From: Saprospira grandis DSM 2844
Lineage (GTDB): Bacteria; Bacteroidota; Bacteroidia; Chitinophagales; Saprospiraceae
Direction: 5' to 3'
Length of the DNA stretch: 64,000 bases
NCBI RefSeq assembly: GCF_000275825.1
Contig: NZ_JH719942.1
Location: forward strand, 143,126-207,125
Below are positions 35,589-43,532 of the stretch, piece after piece. Within the stretch, counting starts at the first letter, position 1; the number at the start of each line of letters is the position of its first letter. Both the position numbers and the translations under genes were made by a program. Below the pieces are notes generated by a model. The model saw nothing but the letters and a program-made list of their open reading frames with translations. It was not told the DNA's origin and made no database searches.

Positions 35589-35999
35589 ATGAACAACAAA
35601 CAGCTAGAACTACTCAAAACTATTGGCCCAACACAATACTATAGAACAGCAGATAATTTTATATACTTAAATTCAGAACAAGAAAATGTTCCCTTAGAGC
35701 TAGAGCATATGAAAAGTAGTTATCTCTATCTAAAAGAGCTGTCTACTCAAGAAAATAGGCCCTTAAAAGTACTTGTTGATTTTTCTAAAGTACGGAGAAT
35801 TGCTAAAGAAACTAGAGAGTATATGCGTAGTGCAGAAGCAAAAAGCTTCTCTCCTTATATTCAAGGCACTGCACTAATTACCTGTAGTCAGCTCTCTAAA
35901 ATGCTAGGGAACTTTGTGTTGGGCACCCTAAAAGGCGATCAAGAAACTAGGCTTTTTACTAATGAAGAAAAAGCCCTTGACTGGCTAAAACAGCTCTAA
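35589..35999 (+). CDS. STAS/SpoIIAA-like protein
   Basis: This 136-residue cytoplasmic protein has the STAS/SEC14-like pattern (LKVLVDFSKVRRIAKETREY, then SPYIQGTALITCSQLSKMLGN) and the end FTNEEKALDWLKQL common in Bacteroidota members. Such proteins act as anti-anti-sigma or signalling partners. A deleted paralogue lies just upstream, and a larger STAS protein is 85 bp downstream. It has lower GC and fewer GGCC words than most neighbours. Confidence 0.65.
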   Translation: MNNKQLELLKTIGPTQYYRTADNFIYLNSEQENVPLELEHMKSSYLYLKELSTQENRPLKVLVDFSKVRRIAKETREYMRSAEAKSFSPYIQGTALITCSQLSKMLGNFVLGTLKGDQETRLFTNEEKALDWLKQL

Positions 36000-36083
36000 A
36001 GGAGCATGAAAATTTAGCATTTTTTATTTAGTTTTGTTACCTTGAGTTTTACAAGGGCCTTCTGGCCATAAAACAACATAAAG

Positions 36084-36719
36084 ATGGACTTTCTTAACGA
36101 TGAAGATCGCTTAAATAACCTCATTGAAGTCATTAGTGGAATGGCTGGCCTTGATTTTTCACAAAAGGCCCTTGTTGATGAGTCTGACAACCCACTAAAC
36201 ACAATTGCTCTAGGTATCAATATGTTAGCAGAGGAGCTAGAGTCTTCTGTGGTCAGTCGTTCTGAATTGGAGGAACAAAACGAAGAATTAGAACGTCTAA
36301 CCCGTGAGCAGGAAGGGGCGCTACTAGAGATGTCGACGCCTATCGCCCAGCTTTGGGAAGGAATCTTGTTACTTCCTTTGGTTGGTTTTATGGATGCTAA
36401 ACGTGCAGAAGATGTTTTGCATACGGTTTTGCATGAAATTGCTCGCAGTCAGGCCAAAATTTTCATCCTAGATATTTCTGGTGTGACGGTAGTAGATACT
36501 TTTGTGGCGAATCATTTTATTAAGATTGCCAAAGCGACTCGCTTGATGGGCTGCCGCTCTATTTTGTCGGGGATTACGCCTGCGGTTTCTCAAACTATTG
36601 TGGACCTAGGCATTGATATTGACAAATTGAAGACGACGGGCAGCATGAAAGATGCCCTAGATTATGCCTTCCGCCAAACGGGCTTTCAGCTGGATCGCCA
36701 AGATGAGGAAGAAGATTAA
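36084..36719 (+). CDS. RsbR-type STAS-domain protein
   Basis: This 211-residue protein has an N-terminal helical/coiled region (residues about 1-80, ending ELEEQNEELERLTREQEGAL). A C-terminal STAS domain follows (LEMSTPIAQLWEGILLLPLVGFMDAKRAEDVL). ILDISGVTVVDTFVANHFI includes the Thr/Ser site seen in RsbR. Stressosome-type proteins of this kind control sigma factors or other kinases. No kinase (RsbT/RsbW) lies nearby, so the partner is elsewhere. The likely phospho-acceptor is the Thr or Val-Asp-Thr in VVDTFVAN. Confidence 0.82.
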   Translation: MDFLNDEDRLNNLIEVISGMAGLDFSQKALVDESDNPLNTIALGINMLAEELESSVVSRSELEEQNEELERLTREQEGALLEMSTPIAQLWEGILLLPLVGFMDAKRAEDVLHTVLHEIARSQAKIFILDISGVTVVDTFVANHFIKIAKATRLMGCRSILSGITPAVSQTIVDLGIDIDKLKTTGSMKDALDYAFRQTGFQLDRQDEEED

Positions 36720-36743
36720 ATAAGGGCCTCAAAAAGAATATTC

Positions 36744-36784
36744 AGCCATTTTCTGTCTAAGTTGCCAGAAAATGGCTTTTCTTT
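36744..36784 (+). terminator. terminator of the STAS genes
   Basis: AGCCATTTTCTG, loop TCTAAGTTGC, CAGAAAATGGCT, then TTTTCTTT. Confidence 0.8.
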
Positions 36785-36871
36785 GCCTCTAGGAAAAGGG
36801 GCGCTTTGGTCCAAATAGCGGCTAAAGCCGCTATATCATAAACATGCCTTTGGCGGCGGAATCGCCGCATT

Positions 36872-37000
36872 GGCTGAGGGATGGATAGCAGTGGCCCGAA
36901 GGGGCAGACCCAGCAAAATGAGCGAAGCGAATTTTGTGCAGGGCCGAGCGAACAGCGAGCTGCGACACAGCCCGACCCGACCATAGGGAGGGGCAGCCCC
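36872..37000 (-). repeat. GC-rich intergenic element, class A, reverse
   Basis: Arms in plus order are GGCCCGAAGGGGC, GCAAAATGAGC...GAATTTTGTGC and GACCATAGGGAG. It is preceded by TGGCGGCGGAATCGCCGCA. It ends 30 bp before the gpsA start. Confidence 0.9.
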
Positions 37001-37029
37001 AAAAAAAGAACAGTAAAAATAAAAGCGTC

Positions 37030-38076
37030 TTGAGTAAGTATCAAAAAATACAGATTAAGCAGGCCGTAGGGGTAGTGGGGGCCGGTAGTTTTGGCCTGAC
37101 CATAGCGGGTTTGCTAGCCGAAAATGTGGAGGATATTCTGATTTATACCCGCAGAGAAGAAAGTAAGGCTAAAATGCAGGCTAGGGAGGGAGAATATGCC
37201 CAGCTTTCGCCTAAAATTAGGATTACCACCTCTTTGGAAGAAGTGGCCCGGGATTGTCAGCTTATTTTTCCGGTGATCCCCTCTAAGGGTTTTAGGAGCA
37301 TGATGCAGCAATTGGGGCCCTTGCTCAATCCGCAACACTTTTTGATTCATGCCACCAAGGGCTTGGATAGTTCTTTGGCGCCTAAGGAAGGAAAAATCAA
37401 GCCCGAGCATATAAAAACCATGAGCCAGCTGATTGAATTGGAGAGCTTGGCTTGTCGGGTGGGTTGCCTTTCTGGCCCTAATTTGGCCTCTGAAATTCAG
37501 GAGCATCAGCCAGCGGCTACGCTCATTGCCAGCAAATATACCGAAGTCATTAAGATGGGACAGGCAGCCTTGCGCAGCTCTCGTTTTCAGGTTTATGGCA
37601 CCCATGATATTTTGGGAGCCGAGCTAGCGGGCGCCCTAAAGAATGTGGTGGCTTTGGCGGCTGGACTTTTGGGTGGAAAGGGCTTGGGCATGAATATTTG
37701 GGCCTTATTGGTTACTCGTGGACTTTCCGAGATGGTTCATATTGGCAAAGCGATGGGCGCCGATGTAAAAGCCTTTTTGGGTGTAGCGGGAATTGGAGAT
37801 TTGATTGCCACCGCCTCTTCGACCAAAAGCCGAAATTATAAGGCGGGAGTAGCTTTGGCCCAAGGCACCCCCATGCAAGAAATTGTGGGGGCAGATGGCG
37901 ATATGGTAGAGGGTTTTCGGACGCTGGAGATTATCAACCAGCTTTGTCAGGCCCTAGAAATCAATAGCCCCATTTTTGAAATTGTGCATCGGGTGGTGTT
38001 TAAGGGGATGGAGCTAGAGCGGGCCATTCATTTTCTCATGACCTACCCTTATGCGGTAGATGTAGACTTTTTATAG
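37030..38076 (+). CDS. gpsA: glycerol-3-phosphate dehydrogenase [NAD(P)+]
   Basis: GpsA reduces dihydroxyacetone phosphate to glycerol-3-phosphate for phospholipids. The 348-residue protein begins with GVVGAGSFGLTIAGLL (nucleotide binding). It contains FPVIPSKGFR, the catalytic lysine region ELAGALKNVVALAAG and the LGVAGIGDLIATASS motif. The start is inferred to be TTG 37030. A frame continues upstream to ATG 36934, but that part is the repeat element. The SGNH gene begins 1 bp after its stop. Confidence 0.93.
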   Translation: MSKYQKIQIKQAVGVVGAGSFGLTIAGLLAENVEDILIYTRREESKAKMQAREGEYAQLSPKIRITTSLEEVARDCQLIFPVIPSKGFRSMMQQLGPLLNPQHFLIHATKGLDSSLAPKEGKIKPEHIKTMSQLIELESLACRVGCLSGPNLASEIQEHQPAATLIASKYTEVIKMGQAALRSSRFQVYGTHDILGAELAGALKNVVALAAGLLGGKGLGMNIWALLVTRGLSEMVHIGKAMGADVKAFLGVAGIGDLIATASSTKSRNYKAGVALAQGTPMQEIVGADGDMVEGFRTLEIINQLCQALEINSPIFEIVHRVVFKGMELERAIHFLMTYPYAVDVDFL

Positions 38077-38077
38077 G

Positions 38078-38938
38078 ATGCGGTATTATTGGCAAATTTT
38101 GGGCATCTTAATTTTGCTTTGGCTGGGCCTTTTTGCCTTGGCCAAAATAGAACTGCCGCCAAGTTGGAGTATTTCATTTGATGCGCCTGGCCTAAGAGCC
38201 TGGCTGCAAGATGAAGAAGTAGAGGAGCAAGCAGTTCGTCTGCCTCAAAGCGATAGCTTGGTTCAAGAGAAGGAGCAAAAAGAAGATAAAACGGCGGCCA
38301 AGAGCCAGCAAGATAGCAGCTCAAAATATATCTTATTGGCTGGCGACTCTATGATTGAGCATTTTAAGGCGACGATCAAGAAGGAAGCTAGGGCTCATGG
38401 GCATCAAATCATTAGCTGCATTTGGTATGGCTCGCATACGACCCAATGGAGCAAAAAGAAAAAGCTCAAGGAGTTAATCAAGGACTATCAGCCCGATATT
38501 ATTTTCTTTTCGGTAGGGGGAAATGAAACCCTCTTTAGAAATATAGAAGATCGCCGGCCTTACATTAGGGATATCAAGGCGCAGGCCAAGGGGATTCCCT
38601 TTATCTGGATTGGCCCGCCCAACTGGAAAGAGGATAATGGCTTTAACCAGATTTTGAAAGAAGAAATTGGCGATAGCTGCTACTACCCTTCTATTGAATT
38701 GCGCAATCAGTTGGCCCGAAAAAGCGATGGGGCGCACCCCACACGAAAGGCCAGCGTTATTTGGGCCAAGGCCTATTTAGAGTGGTTTGCCCAGCAAAGT
38801 GCCTATAAAAATCACTGCTGGATTTGGCCCTCTTTGCCCAAGGCAGAGCGGCGATCTTATGTCAAAACCGAATTAGACAGCCTTTTGCCACAGCGGGCAT
38901 TGGGACATTCGGTCCGTATTCTAGAACTCAACAAATAA
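38078..38938 (+). CDS. membrane-anchored SGNH/GDSL hydrolase
   Basis: This 286-residue protein has one N-terminal membrane segment (residues about 4-25) and a charged linker. An SGNH domain follows: block I AGDSMIEHF, block III GGNE and the catalytic Asp-His DGAHPT. Such domains remove or transfer acetyl groups, as in AlgJ/AlgX-type partners of MBOAT acyltransferases. The MBOAT gene starts 5 bp downstream, so the two probably O-acetylate or de-acetylate an extracellular polysaccharide. The SGNH side would lie in the periplasm. Confidence 0.82.
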   Translation: MRYYWQILGILILLWLGLFALAKIELPPSWSISFDAPGLRAWLQDEEVEEQAVRLPQSDSLVQEKEQKEDKTAAKSQQDSSSKYILLAGDSMIEHFKATIKKEARAHGHQIISCIWYGSHTTQWSKKKKLKELIKDYQPDIIFFSVGGNETLFRNIEDRRPYIRDIKAQAKGIPFIWIGPPNWKEDNGFNQILKEEIGDSCYYPSIELRNQLARKSDGAHPTRKASVIWAKAYLEWFAQQSAYKNHCWIWPSLPKAERRSYVKTELDSLLPQRALGHSVRILELNK

Positions 38939-38943
38939 GCGAG

Positions 38944-40440
38944 ATGCAAGCGCTCTTAGACCTGCTGACTTATCAGGAGAATATGCCCTTTATCTTTAAT
39001 AGTGGCCGTTTTCTCTTCTTTTTCAGCCTTTTATTTGCAGCCTATGGCTTGGTGGTGGGCCATAAAACGGCTCGCTTGGCCTATTTGACGGCCTTTAGCC
39101 TGCTTTTCTACTATATTTCTAGTGGGGGTTTTCTGCTATTACTGCTCTTTTGTATCCTCTTCAATTTCTTTTTTGCCCAATTACTGCCTCCTAAAGAGGA
39201 GGAAAAATCGCCGCCAGCACTCTTAAGCCTGGGCATTTTGGTCAATCTTAGCTTTTTGCTCTATTATAAGTACGCCAATTTTTTTATTGGCAACCTCAAC
39301 GGCTTGGGCTTAGATTATCCTTTGATTCACAATTTGGTCTTGCCCGTGGGCATTTCCTTTTTTACCTTTCAGACGATTAGTTATTTGGTGGATGTGCGGC
39401 AGGGAAAGATTCCCGCAGCTACTTCTTTGCTCGATTTTGCCTTTTACCTCAGTTTTTTTCCGCAATTGGTGGCGGGGCCCATTGTGCGGGCTATTGATTT
39501 TCTGCCCCAATTGGGACGCAAAATTTATTATCGGCCAGCTCGGGAAGAGGAGGCCAACAGCAAGGCTTTTTTCTTAAATAAAGCGCTTTTGGGCACAGGG
39601 CTTTTCCTTATTCTAAAGGGTTTACTCAAAAAGGCGCTTTTAGCCGATTATCTGGGCCAATATGTAGATTTGGTCTTTAGTCAGCCCGAAGGACAAACGG
39701 CCTTAGAGGCTTTGCTGGGCATTTATGCCTATACGATCCAGATTTATGGCGACTTTTCGGGCTATTCGGATATGGCGATTGGCATTGCCTTGCTTTTGGG
39801 TTTTGAGCTGCCCGACAACTTCCGTCGGCCCTACCGCGCCTTGAATATTACAGATTTTTGGCGGCGTTGGCACATCAGTTTATCTTCTTGGTTGCGCGAC
39901 TATATCTATATTCCCTTGGGGGGCAACCGCAAGGGGCCGCTTAAGCAATATCTCTTTTTGATGATCACCATGTTGGTCGGTGGGTTTTGGCATGGAGCCT
40001 CTTGGGCCTTTGTGTTTTGGGGCGGCATGCATGGTTTGGGCTTGATGTTGCACAAAGCCTGGAAACTTTGGGCCAATCGGCCCAAGGGCAAAGTTTGGGC
40101 GGTTTTGGCTTGGGTCCTCAACTTTCATTTTGTGGCCTTTCTTTGGGTCTATTTTCGGATGGGCAGCTTTGAGGGCAGCAATTTATTGATTGGCCGCTTG
40201 TTTACCCATTGGCAAGCCGCCCAATGGGAAGCCTTCTGGCTGGCTCGGCCTACGGTGGTCGTCTTTTTGGGCTTGGCCCTTTTGCTGCATTCGTTTTCGG
40301 ATAAAGACAAGCAGAATATGCAAAACTTTTTTGGGCAGCTGCCTTGGGCCTTTCAAGCGTTGATTTTTTTGTTGGCCCTTGTCCTCATTTTTCAGTTTCA
40401 ATCGGCTGATGTGGCGCCTTTTATTTACTTTCAGTTTTAA
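38944..40440 (+). CDS. MBOAT-family O-acyltransferase, AlgI-like
   Basis: This about 498-residue polytopic protein has the MBOAT hallmark FWRRWHISLSSWLRDYIYIPLGGNRKG. The catalytic histidine is in FWHGASWAFVFWGGMHG. AlgI-type MBOAT proteins move acetyl groups across the membrane for polysaccharide O-acetylation. I chose ATG 38944; a longer frame back to 38824 overlaps the SGNH gene in another frame. It is part of the gpsA-SGNH-MBOAT run and ends at a strong terminator. The polymer is not identified; gmd/fcl nearby could supply a fucosylated one. Confidence 0.88.
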   Translation: MQALLDLLTYQENMPFIFNSGRFLFFFSLLFAAYGLVVGHKTARLAYLTAFSLLFYYISSGGFLLLLLFCILFNFFFAQLLPPKEEEKSPPALLSLGILVNLSFLLYYKYANFFIGNLNGLGLDYPLIHNLVLPVGISFFTFQTISYLVDVRQGKIPAATSLLDFAFYLSFFPQLVAGPIVRAIDFLPQLGRKIYYRPAREEEANSKAFFLNKALLGTGLFLILKGLLKKALLADYLGQYVDLVFSQPEGQTALEALLGIYAYTIQIYGDFSGYSDMAIGIALLLGFELPDNFRRPYRALNITDFWRRWHISLSSWLRDYIYIPLGGNRKGPLKQYLFLMITMLVGGFWHGASWAFVFWGGMHGLGLMLHKAWKLWANRPKGKVWAVLAWVLNFHFVAFLWVYFRMGSFEGSNLLIGRLFTHWQAAQWEAFWLARPTVVVFLGLALLLHSFSDKDKQNMQNFFGQLPWAFQALIFLLALVLIFQFQSADVAPFIYFQF

Positions 40441-40444
40441 ACAA

Positions 40445-40479
40445 AAAAAGGTCCTTTCTAGTTTAGAAAGGACCTTTTT
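40445..40479. terminator. bidirectional terminator after MBOAT gene
   Basis: AAAAAGGTCCTTTCTA, loop GTT, TAGAAAGGACCTTTTT: a perfect 16-bp stem with A/T ends, between convergent genes. Confidence 0.9.
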
Positions 40480-40500
40480 AAGCTGCTGGCCAATTAAGCT

Positions 40501-41772
40501 TTATCGCTTAATAAACTGCTGAGTAGATTGTTGGCCTTGCTCAGTTTGTAGCAAGATATGGTAAATGCCAGCATCCAAGTTTTGGACATCAATTTGTTTT
40601 TGCTGGCCAGAAAACAGTCCTTGCCCTAGCAATTGGCCCAAATTATTGTAAATCCGGTATTGCCCAAGCTGAGCTTCTTCCAAGTTGATTGTTAGGCTCT
40701 GGCTAACGGGGTTGGGAAAGAGCCCAAAGTTTAAAGTGGGGCTTGCTACTTCTGTCAAGTTGTTGAGCAGTTGGGTATTCCAAATGACCAAAACCTCTGG
40801 AGAAAAGCCCACAGGGAATGTTCCCAAGCTATCGCCAGAAAGGTTGTAGCGAATGCCTGTATTTGTGCTTTGATCGCCAAAGTTAACCTGACTAACATAC
40901 AAGAAACCATTTTGGGCATCTAAGGCAAAAGCACCAGAAGCATAGGGAATTAAGGCCGTATCAATTACGGTATTATTGATAAAATCATAGCTGCCGACTG
41001 CCCCATCATAAACGGTGTAGGCGATGCCGTTTTGGTCCAATTGAACCGCATGGCCATAGCTAGGCGCCTGAAAGTTTACGGCAGCGCTCTGCGTCCATTT
41101 TTGTCCGCTATTGATATTCAAATAAGAGAGGCTGTTGCTTTCGTTATTAATGCCAATAATGAGGCTATCCCCTAGGCTGAATAGGCGGCCTAGCTCATTT
41201 CCCGTACTGCTCAAAGTATCATTACCAATATAACTATTATCTGTCAAATTGACCTTGGCCAAATAGCCCAAAGTATCGGTATAGCTAGCGGTGCTGCTAT
41301 TTTGCGCAATATAAAGGGTGTCGCCAAGCACAACAAAATCCTTCACGCCCTTATCAATTTGGCTAATGGAGCTCTGAAAGCTCAGGTCGCTTTTATCAAA
41401 AATGCGCAGATTATCGGAGCTGCTGCCATACCAGTTGCCCACCAATAATTTGTTCTGATAAAGGCCCAATTTGATGGTACTGACGCTACCAAAAGCGGCG
41501 GCAGCTAGGCGGTCGCCCGTTTGTAAATCATATTTATAGATACTGTCTTGAGCCGCCACATAGGCATATTGGTCGTCCTCAATCAAAAGATCTTGCACGG
41601 AATTGGTCCCCATACTATCCAAAAACTGATAGCTATCATCGGCGGGATCATAAACGCCCAAATTGGCAGTTTCTGTGGCCGAGCCAAACAAGCCCCCGTT
41701 CAAGACCAACAATTTTTGGCCCCAAAGGCCGGTGCTCAAAAGAGCAAAGCAGCATAAACTTAATAAGCGCAT
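40501..41772 (-). CDS. secreted beta-propeller protein with T9SS sorting domain
   Basis: This 423-residue protein has a signal peptide (MRLLSLCCFALLSTGLWGQ). A repetitive beta-propeller body, DUF5074/YncE-like, spans residues about 20-340 (VYDPADDSYQFLDS, LRIFDKSDLSFQSSIS, AYTVYDGAVGSYDFIN). A type A T9SS sorting domain forms the last 80 (FGLFPNPVSQSLTINLEE to QQFIKR). It is surface-exported. Its leader matches a cobalamin riboswitch. Since BtuG of Bacteroides is a riboswitch-controlled beta-propeller that binds cobalamin, a BtuG-like role is a reasonable inference, although no BtuB gene is adjacent. The propeller family assignment is by pattern only. Confidence 0.75.
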   Translation of the reverse strand: MRLLSLCCFALLSTGLWGQKLLVLNGGLFGSATETANLGVYDPADDSYQFLDSMGTNSVQDLLIEDDQYAYVAAQDSIYKYDLQTGDRLAAAAFGSVSTIKLGLYQNKLLVGNWYGSSSDNLRIFDKSDLSFQSSISQIDKGVKDFVVLGDTLYIAQNSSTASYTDTLGYLAKVNLTDNSYIGNDTLSSTGNELGRLFSLGDSLIIGINNESNSLSYLNINSGQKWTQSAAVNFQAPSYGHAVQLDQNGIAYTVYDGAVGSYDFINNTVIDTALIPYASGAFALDAQNGFLYVSQVNFGDQSTNTGIRYNLSGDSLGTFPVGFSPEVLVIWNTQLLNNLTEVASPTLNFGLFPNPVSQSLTINLEEAQLGQYRIYNNLGQLLGQGLFSGQQKQIDVQNLDAGIYHILLQTEQGQQSTQQFIKR

Positions 41773-41829
41773 AAATAAAGATTAAGTATAAAAAAATAGC
41801 GCAAAGTATACACAGCTCGCCCCCCCTTT

Positions 41830-41960
41830 GTGCAGACAAAGCAGGCCCAAGCCGCCCATCTTTGACGCGAAGATGTTCTGGCGGAAACCTCAGGGCAGCG
41901 ATCCGGCTTTACGGTTGCGCGACAGCAAGGGAGTTTCACCCTTTTCCCTTTTAACTTGCC
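41830..41960 (-). promoter_or_regulatory. cobalamin riboswitch-like leader (compact form)
   Basis: On the minus strand, TTAAAAGGGAAAAGGGTGAAA and CTCCCTTGCTGTCGCGCAAC, then CGTAAAGCCGGATCGCTGCC, follow the RF00174 order (GGGAA, GGTGAAA-CTCC, CGCAAC-GTAA, AGCCGGA-CTGCC). The middle domain between GTAA and AGCC is almost absent, so this would be a short form. A hairpin CATCTT...AAGATG follows as a possible expression platform. The gene at 41772 starts about 60 nt downstream. Confidence 0.72.
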
Positions 41961-42018
41961 CATCTTTAGACAAGACCCTTAGGTTCTTAAGTCGGAAAAA
42001 TCTAGTTGTTTTTGTTTT

Positions 42019-42147
42019 GGGGCTGCCCCTCCCTTCGGTCGGGTCGGGCTGTGTCAGGGCTCGCTGTTCGCTCGGCCCTTCGCAAAATTCGCTTCGCTCA
42101 TTTTGCTTGGTCTGGCCCTGCGGGCCACCCTTTTCCATCCCTCAGCC
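42019..42147 (+). repeat. GC-rich intergenic element, class A, forward
   Basis: Arm 1 is TCCCTTCGGTCGGG, arm 2 is GCAAAATTCGC...CATTTTGC and arm 3 is GGCCCTGCGGGCC. It lies just upstream of the riboswitch-like leader. A further hairpin (GGCGCTGGCTGCCAGCCAGCGCC) follows to about 42171. Confidence 0.9.
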
Positions 42148-42250
42148 GAGGCGCTGGCTGCCAGCCAGCGCCTTCTAGGTCCAAAAAGATCTTTCCTTCA
42201 TTTGGCCGCAAAGCTAGTAGTTTTTGGCAGCTTTGCAACTTATATCTTTG

Positions 42251-43240
42251 TTAAAAATGGAGGAAGTGGCCTCGCCACTGCCCTTGGCTGTTGTATTCTA
42301 GGGCCGGGAAAGGCAGTTTAAAGACATTGAGCATCATGAAAAAGGACTTTAAGCTTTTAGATTTGGTTGGGATTCGCTCAAAGTCTACATCTAAGGATAA
42401 ATAGTATTGGCTCATGCGGGGATAATTGGCGGGGGCCTCAAAAACGGCCAAATCTTCATTGTACCAGCGGTTGCGCTCGGCCCCAAAAACGTTTTCTATG
42501 CCATAGCCAAAGGCTACATTTAGCCAAGGGGGCAGATATTTTGGGCGTTGGGGCAGAAAGGAAGCAATATTGACCGACATCCAGATCGTTTGCCCATTAT
42601 ATTCCTTAAAAAAGAGTTCGGGGAAGCTGCTCCCATAGAGTTGGTTGGCTCGTTCTTGCAAACTCGTTTGGGCCAAGGGGGTGTTTCGGGCATAGATGGG
42701 CGAGGTAGAATATCTCGGTCGGTGTACTGATAGCTTAAATAATATTCGCTGCTCTTCCCAGGCTAGCTCTTGGACCAAATAGGCCGAGGCGCCTAGGGTA
42801 TTAAAGCCAACATCTCCCCAACTAAAGCCCCAGGCCTCCGAATAGCCATCCATTAGCTCAACGGTGCCTTGGAAGAGCATGCTGCCGCCAAAGCCGACCC
42901 AAGCCGCCTGTTTTTTTGGCATTCCGGCCCAATGGTACAAATGGCCCAGCCATTTGGCCTCAAAATTAGTGGTCATCAGGTGGCCCATTTTATCCATTTG
43001 TCGCCAGCCATAATTATCATTAAAAAAGTGGAAAGAGCTTCGGTCGTAATTGGCGTACCAAGCTCTGGCCAGGGCATAAGAAGTGGCGGTATATCCTGCT
43101 CCGACCGTTCCTGTTAGGGTCCAAAAGCGGCCCCGATGAAATTTTGGGGCAGGCTGCCAAAAAGAGAGTTGGCTACTATCTTGGGCAAAACTGCCTAGGG
43201 CCAAGCAAGAAAAGAGGAAGAGAAGAAGTAGTTTTTTCAT
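42251..43240 (-). CDS. DUF2279-like (YfiM-type) exported protein
   Basis: This 329-residue protein has a signal peptide (MKKLLLLFLFSCLALGSFAQ). The motif NYGWRQMDKMGHLMTTNF resembles the DUF2279/YfiM family, which is outer-membrane associated. Later segments (ASAYLVQELAWEEQRILF, LNVAFGYGIENVF) are amphipathic. The family has no established activity. It is a single gene; its stop is next to a GC-rich element, and the riboswitch-like leader further on belongs to the following gene. Confidence 0.7.
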   Translation of the reverse strand: MKKLLLLFLFSCLALGSFAQDSSQLSFWQPAPKFHRGRFWTLTGTVGAGYTATSYALARAWYANYDRSSFHFFNDNYGWRQMDKMGHLMTTNFEAKWLGHLYHWAGMPKKQAAWVGFGGSMLFQGTVELMDGYSEAWGFSWGDVGFNTLGASAYLVQELAWEEQRILFKLSVHRPRYSTSPIYARNTPLAQTSLQERANQLYGSSFPELFFKEYNGQTIWMSVNIASFLPQRPKYLPPWLNVAFGYGIENVFGAERNRWYNEDLAVFEAPANYPRMSQYYLSLDVDFERIPTKSKSLKSFFMMLNVFKLPFPALEYNSQGQWRGHFLHF

Positions 43241-43351
43241 GCCTAAAAATAAAGAACTCCGTCAAGAAGATAGGCTTCTTGGAGTTTAAATAAGGGGGTT
43301 TTGGGTCTTTTTGGGTGCTTAGTTATTGGTCCAGAAAGGAGCGAAGCGACT

Positions 43352-43466
43352 TGGCCTAGCGATGTGCAGGGGTGGCCGCAGGCCAGACCGAGGCGGCAAA
43401 GCCGCCGAAGGGCCGAGCAGACTTGCGAGCCCCGAAACGTAGCGCCCGCCGAAGGCGGGAGGCCCC
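43352..43466 (-). repeat. GC-rich intergenic element, class B, reverse
   Basis: Arms in plus order are GGCCGCAGGCC, GGCGGCAAAGCCGCC and CCCGCCGAAGGCGGG before AGGCCCC. Confidence 0.9.
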
Positions 43467-43470
43467 AAAA

Positions 43471-43506
43471 AAAGGAAAAGGTCCCTCCTTAGAAAGGAAG
43501 GACCTA
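43471..43506 (-). terminator. terminator of the LamG gene 1
   Basis: On the minus strand AGGTCCTTCCTTTCTAAGG with a matching AAGGAGGGACCT arm, then TTTTCCTTTTTTT. Confidence 0.75.
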
Positions 43507-43532
43507 ATAGTTTAGATCAGAAGAAATCGATC

